From Antedon mediterranea (lineage: Eukaryota; Echinodermata; Crinoidea; Comatulida; Antedonidae): a DNA stretch of 64,000 nt. Below, piece by piece: positions 1 through 11,200 of this stretch; the stretch's first letter is position 1; the number at the start of each line of letters is the position of its first letter. The translations under genes and the position numbers were made by a program. Where the stretch lies: assembly GCF_964355755.1 (NCBI RefSeq), contig NC_092670.1, forward strand, positions 11,347,201 to 11,411,200, read 5' to 3'. The notes beneath the pieces were generated by a model, which did not search any database, had not been told where the DNA came from, and saw only the letters and a list, made by a program, of their open reading frames with translations.

Positions 1-526
1 AGATAAAACGATTGATATGTTATGCAATCATACAAAGGCAAACGTTTAAATGAATAAAAAAATACGATAATTGAATTAAACAATACTACTACAAACATGT
101 GCAAGCAATAACCATGCATATATTAATACGTTTATTTAAGAAAAAAAATAAGGTTCTTACCAGAGTGTAAAATGTAAAACAGTTTTACATTTTGAATAAA
201 ACTGGAATTCCCAGAGAGTTCGAACTCCGGAAAAAATTGGTTGGTTGAACTGTTGCATCAGCGATATACAACGTAATGAATTCGTTTATTAATATCATAA
301 TCTCCGGGTAAATTTTAGCCACAAATCAAGATAATAAATGCGTACAATTCAATAATTAATGTGTACGTTTTTTGGTTATATTCCCAAATATAGAAAACTC
401 ACTCAAATCTATTTTTCTCCTTACTAACCCGTATGAAACATGAAAATGAGAGACAAAAAGTTAAAATGTTGAAATGTTTGTAACTGGAGTCATGAGTAGC
501 CTATTCTTACAGATAACATTTATTGG

Positions 527-800
527 TAAATTATATTGTCCCCTTGAACAAATATCTTTTAAAAATTAAATATGCCATTTTTAAATGTCACATAATAGTT
601 GTTTACTTTGACCAAAAATGGGATAAAAAACAAATTATTTACCTGAAAATGGTAGAATTTACAGTTTATTGTGTCAAGTAAAAACATGATTAATTTTGTT
701 TTTGTAAGAGATTAACTTTATTAAAACTGCGAAAAGGCCTATTCAAAGTTTTTTTTTAAAATTATTAATCGTCATTTTTCATGTTTTTGGGGAACAATAC
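527..800. repeat. Diverged copy of palindromic repeat family C
   Basis: The left part reads 'ttgtccccttgaaca' and the right part ends near 'tttggggaacaata', with internal words (a cacataatagtt motif, a 'ttacctgaaaat' motif) shared with the clearer family C copies at 6116-6676 and 53262-53613. The ends are degenerate, so the borders are approximate. Confidence 0.5.
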
Positions 801-1298
801 GAATGAATAAATTGTAATAAAATGGTATTTTCTCCGAAATTAGATCTTATCTTTACCTAATTAAAACTACGATTGATTGGTTTCAACCACATTTTTCGAC
901 GAACAATTTTTAGTTTCAGTTACGTCACAACGAAAAATTATTAATGATTTTTAGTGTTCTACTTTAAATATATTGTATGTTGCGTGACGTAAGCATTGAC
1001 TTCGCGTCCAAAATAGCAATACTCAAGAGCAATAAGCTGATTAATATTTTATTAATAACGTCGTTTTAAGCAATGTATTATATGATTGTTACGATTACGA
1101 TATGATATTGTTATTATACAATGTTCGCACTAGAAAGTGAAGCATTATAATGTCTGTCTTAAGCTATATTCACACTTGTCTCGAGAAATTATAATAAAGA
1201 ATTTAACGTTAAATGGCAAAAGTGTAAATAAGGCTTTAGATGTTGAATGTTACGTTAATTCTGCGTGTATTTATAAATTAAGCGGGATTGATTAAGAT

Positions 1299-1480
1299 TT
1301 TTTGTCAATGTTTGGTAAGCAAGTGCAGATGATCGGAAAGTTTTTGACAATGTTTGGTACGCAAGTGCAGATGATCGGAAAGTTTTTGTCAATGTTTGGT
1401 ACGCATGTGCAGATGATCGGAACGTTTTTGTCAATGTTTGGTACGCATGTGCAGATGATCAAAACGTTTTTGTCAATGAT
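1299..1480. repeat. 42-bp tandem array, about 4.3 copies
   Basis: Four near-identical 42-bp units starting at 1299, 1341, 1383 and 1425, then a partial unit. Each begins tttttgtcaatg and contains gcagatgatc. Because 42 is a multiple of three and the unit has no stop, both strands show an open frame of repeated 14-residue blocks; neither looks like a real protein. Confidence 0.93.
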
Positions 1481-1749
1481 GGAGGGATGTATGAAGTTAA
1501 TGATCAATAATTGTATATACCATGTTTGTAACTAGCGTGTTTGACATCTTGATATGCTGGAGGTCTATGACTAAAACAAAACAGAAATAATTAAATTAAT
1601 TGATTTTAATAAAAAGACGGAAAATGATATTATTTAGAAGGCAGGCTGATGATACTAAAAAACAACATAAAAACCTATCGTATATTCATACTATATCAAA
1701 TGAACAATGGTAATATTCTGTCTTAGTGTTAGCCCCAAATATTCACCCC

Positions 1750-2103
1750 TATAGGAACAATTTACTCTACCACATTTGAAGTGTTATCCCATCTACGTTT
1801 GCATAATCATTACTGCAAAACAAGATTATCAAATCAACTCAAATTTAATGTAAATGGTGATATCAATCTTACCACTCTAACAAATTTATTAAGGGATGGG
1901 ATCATGTTATTTACCATCCTCACGTTAAATTCTTCGACTATAATAACAATTAAAAATAATAATAACTACAACAGTATAGTAATGACTATAATTTTTGTGT
2001 TTAAATTTTAAATGTAAATATGTATATGTTTGTATGATGTAGTATGTTTAAGCGGATATTAGCCCTTGATGGCATTTGCAGCAATAAAGAAATTGAATTG
2101 AAC
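1750..2103 (+). mobile_element. Probable 3' tail of a non-LTR retroposon
   Basis: The stretch ends with 'gcaataaagaaattgaattg', a polyadenylation-signal-plus-short-repeat tail of the kind seen at LINE 3' ends. Similar tails with 'ttaaataaagttgaa' occur near 12740 and 42700. No reverse transcriptase motif is readable, so this would be a strongly 5'-truncated copy. The left border is a guess. Confidence 0.35.
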
Positions 2104-3759
2104 TGCAGGTACTGCAGTAACCACATTTTTGTTACTGCAATAATGTATAGTTTTAGTCTGTTTCAAGGTAGAGAATAATAATTAATAAATAGTATAATTA
2201 CCCAAAAAAGCTAGTTAAATAATGAAATAAACAGGTTAACTATAATGAAGTTACTGCAGTTACTGCAGTAGAATTATTTTGACATGGTTCCTAATACTTT
2301 TACACTACAGTGGCCAAGAGAACTGAAAGTTGCGCCTATTTTAAATAATATTAATGTTAGCTTACTACTGTAGTAATTACTGTATAAAAAAAGTATGAAA
2401 TATAAAATTAACCTTTATTAATTATCGGCCTATTACTTTATATTTCAATTGCATAATTTGTGTTTTTGCAACACAGGCCTAAGTCAATAAATTACTAATA
2501 TTAATAATTAAACTAGAAAACATGATATAATTATTGATTGTCACATAATAAATATAATGTTTTGTACAATATTTACAAATTTTGAAAATGAATTTGGTAC
2601 ACATAACATAGAAATCGATTGTTAGAGGGACAAACTCAAAATGTGATTATAAATTCGAACTCCTCCTTTTGGACACCTCAACTAAGGGGAAACCCATAAT
2701 AAAGAGCAATAAAGTTGATGGGTTTCGAACTCAAGTTTCAAAAGCTGAATTCTATACCATTCAGCCAGAGAACTGGCTTGTAGAAAACAGTTGACATAAC
2801 TTATCTGATTGACATTAACTTATTTACAGTACAATAACCCAATTTTTCTAATAGCTTTAGCAAATGTAAATTAAACACTGGACAGAAAAAAAATGGAATG
2901 GAATTATATATTTATCTACAAGGATTTAGTTTTGCATTGAACTTTCTAAACCTAATGGAATAGTCCCATGACACCCTGTTAGCTTCCTAATGTAATCACC
3001 CCCATTAAAATGTATTTAATTTTATTTATAACAAAATTGTTTACCTTGGTTGTCGAAAGTTATAACTTATTAAAAAAACTCAAATAATTCTAACCTTAGC
3101 CCAACAAAATTGCAATAAATAAATATTGATGTTTTAATTTATAAAGTATATAAAAAGTGTAAAAAAAGTATAAATATATTTTTAAAATGTTATATTATTT
3201 TTATAAAAGGAGAGCACCATCTTATTTTCTCATATATCTCAATATCACACCACTCTTTCACACAATTAAAAAAGATATGTTTTCTATCCAATCATATTTT
3301 AACGTAAATGTGAAAGCCCTAAAATGGTCAAATGGTAAAAATTTTGTGTGTAACTCGATTCTACCTCAGGTATACGTATGACACGGCATGTGTGCAAAAC
3401 ATTTTTATTTTATAATTTGTCTAGAAGCTAGACTAGGCCTATGCATATCAATCAGAAAAACTAACAAGTTCAGATTTTCTCACTTTGACCGGTTCAAAGT
3501 TTGACCTTTATCTGCTAAAAACAAACAATATTGTAAATTTATCCATGGAGTAAAGATATATTCTTTGCATCATGAATTATCTTAAGTTACAATTTGACAA
3601 TGTTGTATAAATGAGAATTGTATTGTAGTTTTAGTTGTCCTGGGGATATAGTTGACCTAGGAGGGAATTGTTATGGGAGTCCGGGAAATATTTTTCAGGG
3701 GGTAGATATTCAAGAAATCATTCATAAGAAATTATATTTTCTATATGAACATGGGGGAA

Positions 3760-3897
3760 TAGCTGTGGCCTAGAAGGAGAGTATCTGCGGCCTGGAGGGG
3801 AAGTAGCTGGGGTCTGGAGGGGAAGTAGCTGGGGCCTGGAGGAGAAGTAGCTGGGGCCTGGAGTGGGATTAGCTGTGGCCTGGAAGGGGCCTGCTTT
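3760..3897. repeat. 22-bp G-rich minisatellite
   Basis: About six imperfect 22-bp units built on 'agtagctggggcctggagg'. It is G-rich on the plus strand, which is unusual in this AT-rich window. Confidence 0.85.
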
Positions 3898-4816
3898 TGG
3901 GCATATGTGAGTTTTGTTTACTTAAGTAGAAGTTTAAATCAATAGTGGTTGTGTATTATTACATGTGATTTTCATTTTATCACAAATTAGGACAACCGAG
4001 GTACAAATGACCTATCTGGGTTAAGGCAATGCGTCTTACATTGTATATTTACACTTAAACCTGACATGCATACATGCCTATTTCTTTCAAATAAAAAGAC
4101 ATGGCATAAAGGTATTAGTTAAATTGTATACAATCACATTCAACATTGTAAGCTACCATGCATCACATCAAAACAACACACACACAGAGTGATGATGACA
4201 CTTTTGGCTACGTTCAGACTTGAGACACTGCCCTGGCTTAAGTTAAGATATGATTAAAGTTAACTCAGGCTTAGGTTATTATATGGCCTAGGCTAGGTAC
4301 GCTGCCTTGGCTTTCAGGTAAGTTAGGTAGCCTGAATGTGGGCTAGGTACCTTACATGTAGGCTCCCTACCCCTCCTGCATTAAACAGGTTGTCTGGTTC
4401 CTTATGTAGGCTCCAGTATGTGCAAGTCTGAACAAGCCTAAAAAGAAACGGGATCTGCAGAGGTTGTGTAGAGAACATGCGCAAGAGACACACATAAGCA
4501 AACGGTATATCTAGCAAACACACACTTTGAAATCAGCAATACACTGTACTGCAAATAAGAGTAATGGCATGCCACTGTTTAGTGCTGTTTTTATAGCAAG
4601 CCATTGTCAGCCTTTTTAAAATAAACTTGTTCTTTAAAATAATCGATTTATAAAAAAGTTATTCAAATATATCGTGATAGTTTCTGGCTATGGGCAGCCA
4701 GTGGTGCCTGAAATAATAGGCCTACTATTTGCTTGACAGGCTTTAGCCCAGAAGTGAACAGTAGGCCGACCATTTATATTTGAATATTATCGTTTTGATT
4801 GACTTTTTTGCTTGAT

Positions 4817-4822
4817 TTTATT
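4817..4822 (-). promoter_or_regulatory. Candidate polyadenylation signal of ADAM17
   Basis: TTTATT on the plus strand is AATAAA on the minus strand. It lies about 380 bases downstream of the ADAM17 stop codon and would end a short 3' UTR. In AT-rich DNA such hexamers are frequent by chance. Confidence 0.35.
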
Positions 4823-5201
4823 TGTATCTCCATTGAGATTAAGCCACTGACATTGTTCTTTTTTCAGTAATTTGCCTTGAGATATTTAGGTTTTTTCGTT
4901 TTGTTTTAAATGTCAAATAAAATTATATCTGGCAACAAATAAAAATGGGCATGATACGAACAAATGCATGGTAACCATTAAAATATAGCTTTTGACACAT
5001 AACAGTAAAAATCACCTTTACCGTCTGCTGGCCGTTGATAACATTCAACATATCAAAATTTAAAAAAACTTAGTAATAACAAAATTAGCAAGAATCTTGA
5101 ATTTTAAATTCTCATAATTTTAAAGGTCAATAACAGTATTTTAACTTCATAAGTGTGTGGGCTAGACATACCATTGGTCTCACATAAACACATGCAGTTA
5201 G

Positions 5202-8200
5202 CTAGAGAACAGTCTCCTTCTCTAGATAGGATGGTGGCTTGTACCTTCGAACTTTGTTCTTGTCCCCTGGCCTCATCAATTCTTTATTCTGTTGAAAAGA
5301 AATATTTTTATTATATCATTAAATGAATTAATGTAATAACACACATCTGTTGTTGAAAGATTGCTGTATGTAGGGAGGTAGCCGAAGTGAATTATGAGAC
5401 ACGAGTGTCTGAATCTACTGCATTGTGGTATACGGTGCATCCTTTATACCAACATAAGCTTTTAGGTATACCATATTAATTATCTCTCTCCTCTGTCAAG
5501 TTATCTTCCTAAATTATTATTTGTAAATACAGTGAAACAAATCCTCTTGGGAAAAAGTATCCCCTTAATAGGTTCTACTCATACAAAAAAATCCATATTC
5601 ATTCATTCATTGATATATTGAAAATATGGGCCAAAATGTTAAATAGCATGCATGTTGCTCTCACATTTTTAAAAGTATTTCAATCAGTTTCTGAGCGCTT
5701 AATTTATTCATTCCGTTTTACAAAACAATTTTGATGTATTTAACATGAATATTATTGTTAGAAAATAACTTACATTCGGACTGAACCAATCACTATCTTC
5801 ATGTAATTCCTTTTCTCGTTTTTTATCCTAAAAAAAAAAATTAAACAACCATAAATATGCTCAACAATTTGAATAAAATGTGGCGTATTTGATTGGAAAG
5901 CCTTAAGCTCTGTTTACACTATAACACTAGTTTGACAAAAAAAGTGTGATGTGTCCAAATATGGTAGTGATATATCCAAGTATGGTAGTGCTATGACATC
6001 ATCATGTCTATATATGGGCACATCACAATTTTTTGTCACATAAAGTTTGATAGTGTAGACAAGGTAAACGTTAATCAATGAAAGCTTGCTAGTTGAGTAC
6101 TAATGTACAAACTAGTTAAAGATGTATTGTCCCTTTGACTAATTCCAACAAATTTTTTTTTTTTAAATTTCGAAAAAAAGTGGGTCATTTTGAAGTACAG
6201 TATCATAATAGTTATTAACTTTCACCAAAAATTTGTAAAAAAATAAATAATTTAACCGAAATACAGAGGTTTTTTTTGTTCAAAAAATAACTTTGACTTC
6301 CAGTCAAAGTTTTCAATCAAAACATATCTCATAATGCAACGCGCTTGTTTGGCTACTCTGTATGTATAATCATAAAACTTCCTCGCGATCTGTGTAAGAA
6401 CACCTTCTCAACCGTGACAAGTTGTAAACAATCCTAATTAGCATCATGCATAATGCATACACATGGTTTGAAATCTTTGTTTACTTTCGCTTGTGACGAT
6501 TTCCCAGACGAAATGTAATCAAATTAATTTACCTGTTAATTATGTAAACTTGTTGTTTTTGGCTCGAATTTTCGACATAAAGTGTCATAACTTTAATATT
6601 ACTTTGATATGGCCAATTTAAATTTATAATATTTTTTTTTTCATTTTTTGTGTTTCAAGGGACAATACATCTTTAATGAAAAAATGCTCGCTTCCAAAAT
6701 CAAAATCGCCAATTGGTGTAAAAACAATGTATACAAACAAAAGACAAAGAAAAAAGTTAAACTTACTACATAATGAATGAGGCAGCTACATGGTACCCAA
6801 ATAATTAAAGATATGAACTTACTACATAATGAATGAGGCAGCTACATGGTACCCAAATAATTAAAGATATGATAATAGTTGCTCCAACAATATTGTCTTT
6901 TATTATTCGACCTGTAAGAAAAAAAAAATGAAAAAAAAAAAAAAATTTCATTCACAGTTTAGTCAGGGACAATGATTTGAATTTGAGTGGAATTGTTCTT
7001 ATGACAAATTTTGGAACTAGGCCAGAGTTAGGAATATACAATGGGACTGGGATGGAAAGACAAATGGCAATCTACATGACAAATACAGATATGACAGGTC
7101 TAACATTGAGAGCATTTATTACATGACAAATACAGATATGACAGGTCTAACATTGAGAGCATTTATTTAGTATTAATTTTCAGACTGGTACTAGAGAAGA
7201 ATTGAACCAAAGCTCCTACATTGAAAGATCAGCACCATGCCACAGTGTTACACTAACCTAATTTGCTTATTGTGATCCCTTCAAAAACATCAAAAAACCT
7301 TTCAATTAAATCTTGAGTTTGAGATTCACATACACCCTAAAAAAAAAGGATACATGTATCATATTTGAAATATAGAACTTCTACCAGGATGGACCTAACA
7401 ACAATGTCCCTGGTCGTCATAAAAAATATTGACCTATTTAACGCAAAAATGGTTGGAACCCCTTCTATGGGGACATCACTATTCAGGGGACACCCCTATT
7501 CAGGGGACACCTCTATCAAGGGGACTCATTATGGTGAAAAGAATGGGTTTTTATGTTTATGAATATATACACAATGGCCAACCTCTATTAAGGGGACATT
7601 TTTTTGGGTCTCACTGTATTTTACAATCATCATTATTCTTTGCACTGTTTTGAAAGTAATAATAAGTTGTGTAAAACAGATATTAAATAATAGAAATGAT
7701 AAAAATATGGGTACTTTAAAACAATACATATACTCATTTTAAAATACATAAAACGTATAACTTACTTGGTTGCAAACTCCATGATTACACGGTCGCCCAT
7801 CAGGGACGCGCTGTGGCGATTTTATTGAGACATTGTAAAATAATGTACAGGCATCTGTTTCAAATCTTTTACAGCACCAATAACAAGACTCGGAAGCTGT
7901 TGGATAAACACACACGGTATTTTTAAAATTCGCAAAAAGTCGCAATAGTGGGAGGAGGTGCATCTGAAGGATGTGCAGTTCCCTAGATAAGTGGCTGTGT
8001 GTGTAATAGTACCTAGGGGTAACTCCATATTTGTCTCGAAAGATGTACTAGGTTCTTTAAAGTGCACATGAGCCAGATGTGTACACTGAACCTACGGTTT
8101 ATAGTCCTTATCCGAGAAGACTCCAGAACCGTGGAGCCAGTGAGCCTCGAACCCTTGCCAATTTTATGACTACTGTACGTATTATGGTTCCACTGTCTTA

Positions 8201-11200
8201 AAGCTGGGCCACTCACCCGCTACAAAGTTTTTTTTAATTGGTAACAAGGCTTTTGGGATCTTCTATGACCTGGTTTTGGGAGAGTTTCCGGTTAACTTTA
8301 AAAGTTTGCCTGGCCAGGAAATCATGAAGCGATGCATGTGAACAATAGCTTTTCTTACATACTAATAGCAATTTAGGTTTCAAGTTTAATTTATTTAAAC
8401 ATACTCACAATCTGTACATATACAGGAAATCATACTATTCACTTCACAAAACGGCATACATATACCATTTCTACACTTTCCACTTTAATAATAAGGAAAA
8501 AAACTGTCTATAAAAACAATTTAGATTTATACATACAACATACAGAACAAAAAGAAACAGACAACATCAAACATGAATAAAAAAAGGAAATCTACAAAAT
8601 ACAATTCATTGAGATTCATTATTTACGTTTAAAATTCTAATTAAAAAGCAAAAATCTTACTTTTCTATACAAATAGTGTCATCTTTCTTTGGTATAGCCT
8701 TAGGGCAGTTAGCACTTCTCCCTGTACAGAATGCGTCCTGCTTACAACCAGTATCTGCATACTCTGTTTCACGGCACGCCTTTGTTTTTGGGGCAAATTG
8801 GCATCTTTCACAACAGGGCGAGTTCTTATCACTGAAGAATATATATTAACATTTATTCCATTTCGTTTATTGAGCAAGGTGGACTAGGTGAACCACTTAC
8901 TATGCAGCTCAGTACGTCTTCCAGTCAGGAAAAGTTAATTACTGTTTTACTGTTTATACCAGAGTTTGAAATTTGTAGTGGAAAAAAATGTTGACTAATA
9001 TAACCCCTTATTATAAACGTATAAAAATTACCCAAAATTCATTATTTCACTATTACTTTATCTTATTATTTTTTTTAAATACATTTTTGTATTTGTTTTT
9101 TTTAATTAACATATTTATTGTATTTTAGGTTCTTTAAAATTACAAAATTAAAATCAGCAATATAATACATTTTATATCCCAACAATAGAGGGCTCTTTCA
9201 ATTATTTCCACTCCAATTAATAGAGGGCAGTAGATATACTAACCTGCATTGCTTTTTAGGCTTCAGTTTGCATTTTAAGTGGCAGCATGGATCACTCTCC
9301 CCTTGGGCAAGTAACCCGGCATCGCATTCTTCATTTGCATCAACTCGGTAATTACCACACACATTTGAACCTTGTGGTTCTGATATAAAAATGAATATAT
9401 AATTATCATCATCATCACAAATATTATAATTCATGCATACTAGTGGTTGGAAATAGTTACGCATTTTAGTGCCATGAAAAATGAACTGTCATTAGAATGA
9501 CACTGTACAAGAATGAATTGATTTATTTATACAGGTCTAGTTGTTGTATCATCCATTGAATCTCATATCACCATTAAAGCCATGTGTACCCATAAAACAA
9601 CCTATTCAGTATCAAAGTACTGGGAGGAAAATTCAAGTAGGGGATGCCATGTTAAAATCAAATTGTAATTGAAATTATCATTTGAACTAGACTATTGCTG
9701 CATATGGCACCCCATATTTCAAGGAGATGCATTACTTCTAGTTTGTTTTACCAAACACTGAAGCCCATATATTAAGCCATGTGTACCCATAAAACAACCT
9801 ATTCAGTATCAAAGTACTGGGAGGAAAATTCAAGTAGGGGATGCCATGTTAAAATCAAATTGTAATTGAAATTATCATTTGAACTAGACTATTGCTGCAT
9901 ATGGCACCCCATATTTCAAGGAGATGCATTACTTTTAGTTTGTTTTACCAAACACTGAAGCCCATATATTAAGCCATGTGTACCCAAAAAATAACCTATT
10001 CAGTATCAAAGTACTAGGAGGAAAATTCAGGTATAGAGCGCCATTTTAAAATCAAATTGCCAAATGCTATGTATCAATTACATTATCATTTTAACTAAAA
10101 GATTGCTGCATATGGCGCCCCGTATTTCTAGGAGATGCATTTACTTTCTATGATAGTAACGGAATAACAAGACTTATACCTCTAAAGCAACGGGAAGATT
10201 TAGCTCTCAATACTTGATTGATCATACGTTTGCTACATGCGGAAAATTGCTGCGTAGAAATAAAAAAAAAAGGAAAAGATTAGGAAAAAATGGAAACTGA
10301 ACAGGGTTGATGGGGGAGGGAGATGGCCATCATTTTCTGGTAATCCTTTGGCCCTGTTTCTTTTTGTTGGAGTAAAATAAAACATAAACACACCCTTAGA
10401 ATAAGATAAACTTACATCATGGTTAACCTTCTTGCCGCTGACAGATGCAGGATACATAAGAAAGTTGCCATCTACATCACCGGGGGAACATTCATTGTTG
10501 CTAGATGTCGGGTCATGTTCACTTCCAAAATTATGTCCCAATTCTGTAGCATAAAATAAAGATATATTTCTTACATATATGATAAGGATACAAGTGATCA
10601 ATAGCCACCATGTGAATAAGAACCACAGATGAAGTTGAATAAGTAATGCAATTGAATAAGTGCTACAGCTGAATAAGTGCTACATTTAGATAAGTACCAC
10701 TGTCAAAAAAGCTCTGCCGAATAAGTGCTGCAGTTGATGAGGTGCAGCTGTAAAAATGTAAGCACTAATGTTGAATAAGTGCTACTGTGAAATAAGTGCT
10801 ATTGTGATGTAAGTGCTACTGTGAAATAAGTGCTACTGTGAAATAAGTGCTACTGTAAAATAAGTGCTAGTGTCGATTAAGTGCTGCAGTTGAGTAAGTG
10901 TCACTGTCAAATAAATGATACTGTCTAATAAATAACACTGTTGCAGTTAATTAAACACTAAGGATTATAGTAAATGTATTTACCATGAGCTGTAACCAGT
11001 TCAGCTTCGTCTGTGAGTACACGGCGCCCCCAATTTATTGTGGTCGTTAATCCAGTATTAAGATATAATTCTCCGCTTGAAGATGGGTATGCTAAAATAG
11101 AAGAAAATTAGTATGTAAATATTAGACATAGACCTTGCATAGAAAAAAGTAGTCGTTAGTATGCAAAAGATGTTCTTACACTGTGTACAGATGCCACCAA

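Larger units (their letters stand above)
1..5201. other. Intergenic region left of ADAM17
   Basis: No coding exon could be supported here. It holds a 42-bp tandem array near 1.3 kb, a probable retroposon tail ending near 2.1 kb, a 22-bp G-rich array near 3.8 kb, part of repeat family C near 0.5-0.8 kb, and presumably the 3' UTR of the ADAM17 gene just left of 5202. The open frames are short and show no recognisable protein. Confidence 0.6.

Noticed and set aside
1292-1535. Paired opposite-strand open frames
   Set aside because: They are read from a 42-bp tandem array with no protein similarity.
8110-8219. Possible tRNA gene on the minus strand
   Set aside because: A- and B-box-like words are present but no cloverleaf could be drawn, and a SINE tail follows.
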